Positions 5,348-5,616 of a DNA stretch of 5,616 nucleotides are shown here, piece after piece. The stretch's first letter is position 1; the number at the start of each line of letters is the position of its first letter. A model generated the notes under the pieces. That model was not told where the DNA came from and did no database searches. It saw nothing but the letters and a program-made list of their open reading frames with translations. Both the position numbers and the translations under genes were made by a program. Source of the stretch: Xanthobacteraceae bacterium (lineage in GTDB: Bacteria; Pseudomonadota; Alphaproteobacteria; Rhizobiales; Xanthobacteraceae); the NCBI GenBank assembly GCA_030044035.1, contig JASHWN010000508.1:1-5616 (forward strand). Direction: 5' to 3'.

Positions 5348-5356
5348 GGGGAGAGG
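5348..5356 (+). promoter_or_regulatory. Ribosome binding site of the SDR gene
   Basis: GGGGAGAGG, with its GGGGAG core 7 bases before the ATG at 5361. It supports that ATG as the start. The gap between hicA and this gene (5225-5360) showed no convincing -35/-10 pair for either strand. Confidence 0.7.
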
Positions 5357-5360
5357 CACC

Positions 5361-5616
5361 ATGGACCTGAAACTGACCGGCCGCACGGCGCTGATCACCG
5401 GCAGCTCGAAAGGCATCGGCCTCGCGGTCGCGCAGTGGTTTGCCCGCGAGGGCGTCAACGTGTGCCTCGCGGCGCGATCGGCGGAGCTGTTGGATAAAGA
5501 AGCCGTTGCGATCCGGTCAGCGACCGGCGTGACGGCGCAGACGCTTGCCGCCGACCTCGCCGATGCCGCCGCGCGCGAGCGCGTATTCAAGACTTTTCCC
5601 GACGTCGACATCCTGG
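5361..5616 (+). CDS. Short-chain dehydrogenase/reductase, N-terminal part
   Basis: Eighty-five codons are visible before the right edge; the frame is still open. The product begins MDLKLTGRTALITGSSKGIG. TGSSKGIG (13-20) is the TGxxxGxG nucleotide-binding motif of classical SDR enzymes, and the second strand ends in CLAARS (35-40), where Arg39 suggests NADP(H) preference. An acidic residue in AADLAD (63-68) fits the adenine-contacting Asp. The last residues, VDIL, sit just where the family's NNAG motif should follow. The catalytic Ser-Tyr-Lys lies outside the window, so the substrate cannot be inferred; FabG-like reductase or an aromatic/hydroxyacyl dehydrogenase are both possible. It is divergent from hicAB and preceded by a strong ribosome site. 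Confidence 0.92.
   Translation, partial: MDLKLTGRTALITGSSKGIGLAVAQWFAREGVNVCLAARSAELLDKEAVAIRSATGVTAQTLAADLADAAARERVFKTFPDVDIL

Noticed and set aside
5225..5611. Long N-terminal extension of HicA (193-codon frame)
   Set aside because: Family homology starts exactly at the GTG at 5224. The extension is antisense to the SDR gene and resembles nothing.

Overview
The window is GC-rich with strong GC bias at third codon positions, and the proteins look alphaproteobacterial. A Hyphomicrobiales/Rhizobiales relative (Bradyrhizobium-, Rhodopseudomonas- or Xanthobacteraceae-like) is my best guess, from protein style and from the dispersed palindromic repeats. No marker gene fixes the species.

Layout, left to right. 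(1) Positions 1-126, minus strand: the first 42 codons of a gene running off the left edge, resembling the N-terminus of FAD-linked glycolate/D-lactate-type oxidases. (2) 289-1497, plus strand: a complete class V PLP aminotransferase of the serine/alanine-glyoxylate type, divergent from gene 1 across a 162-base gap. (3) 1498-1609: convergent gap filled mostly by a double-hairpin repeat (REPIN-like copy 1). (4) 1610-3886, minus: a large NDP-forming acyl-CoA ligase that carries a second copy of that repeat, read in frame at its N-terminus, and a different GC-rich palindrome read in frame in its middle. (5) 3883-4734, minus: a hydroxycinnamoyl-CoA hydratase/lyase (crotonase fold) whose stop overlaps the ligase's GTG start by 4 bases. 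(6) 4824-5224, minus: a compact hicAB-type toxin-antitoxin pair. (7) 5361 to the right edge, plus: the N-terminus of a short-chain dehydrogenase/reductase.

How the genes may work together. The lyase-ligase pair matches the logic of ferulate/p-coumarate side-chain removal: the ligase makes the aryl-propenoyl-CoA, and the lyase hydrates and cleaves it to an aromatic aldehyde plus acetyl-CoA. Sphingobium FerA/FerB use the same NDP-forming ligase plus crotonase combination. The lyase, however, differs from the well-studied Pseudomonas enzyme at substrate-pocket positions, so the true substrate is open. The left pair (putative glycolate-type oxidase and glyoxylate aminotransferase) suggests a small 2-carbon module that makes and then transaminates glyoxylate. 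The hicAB pair looks like an accessory insertion between metabolic genes.

The most unusual point is the ligase gene. It appears to have absorbed two unrelated palindromic repeats without losing its reading frame.
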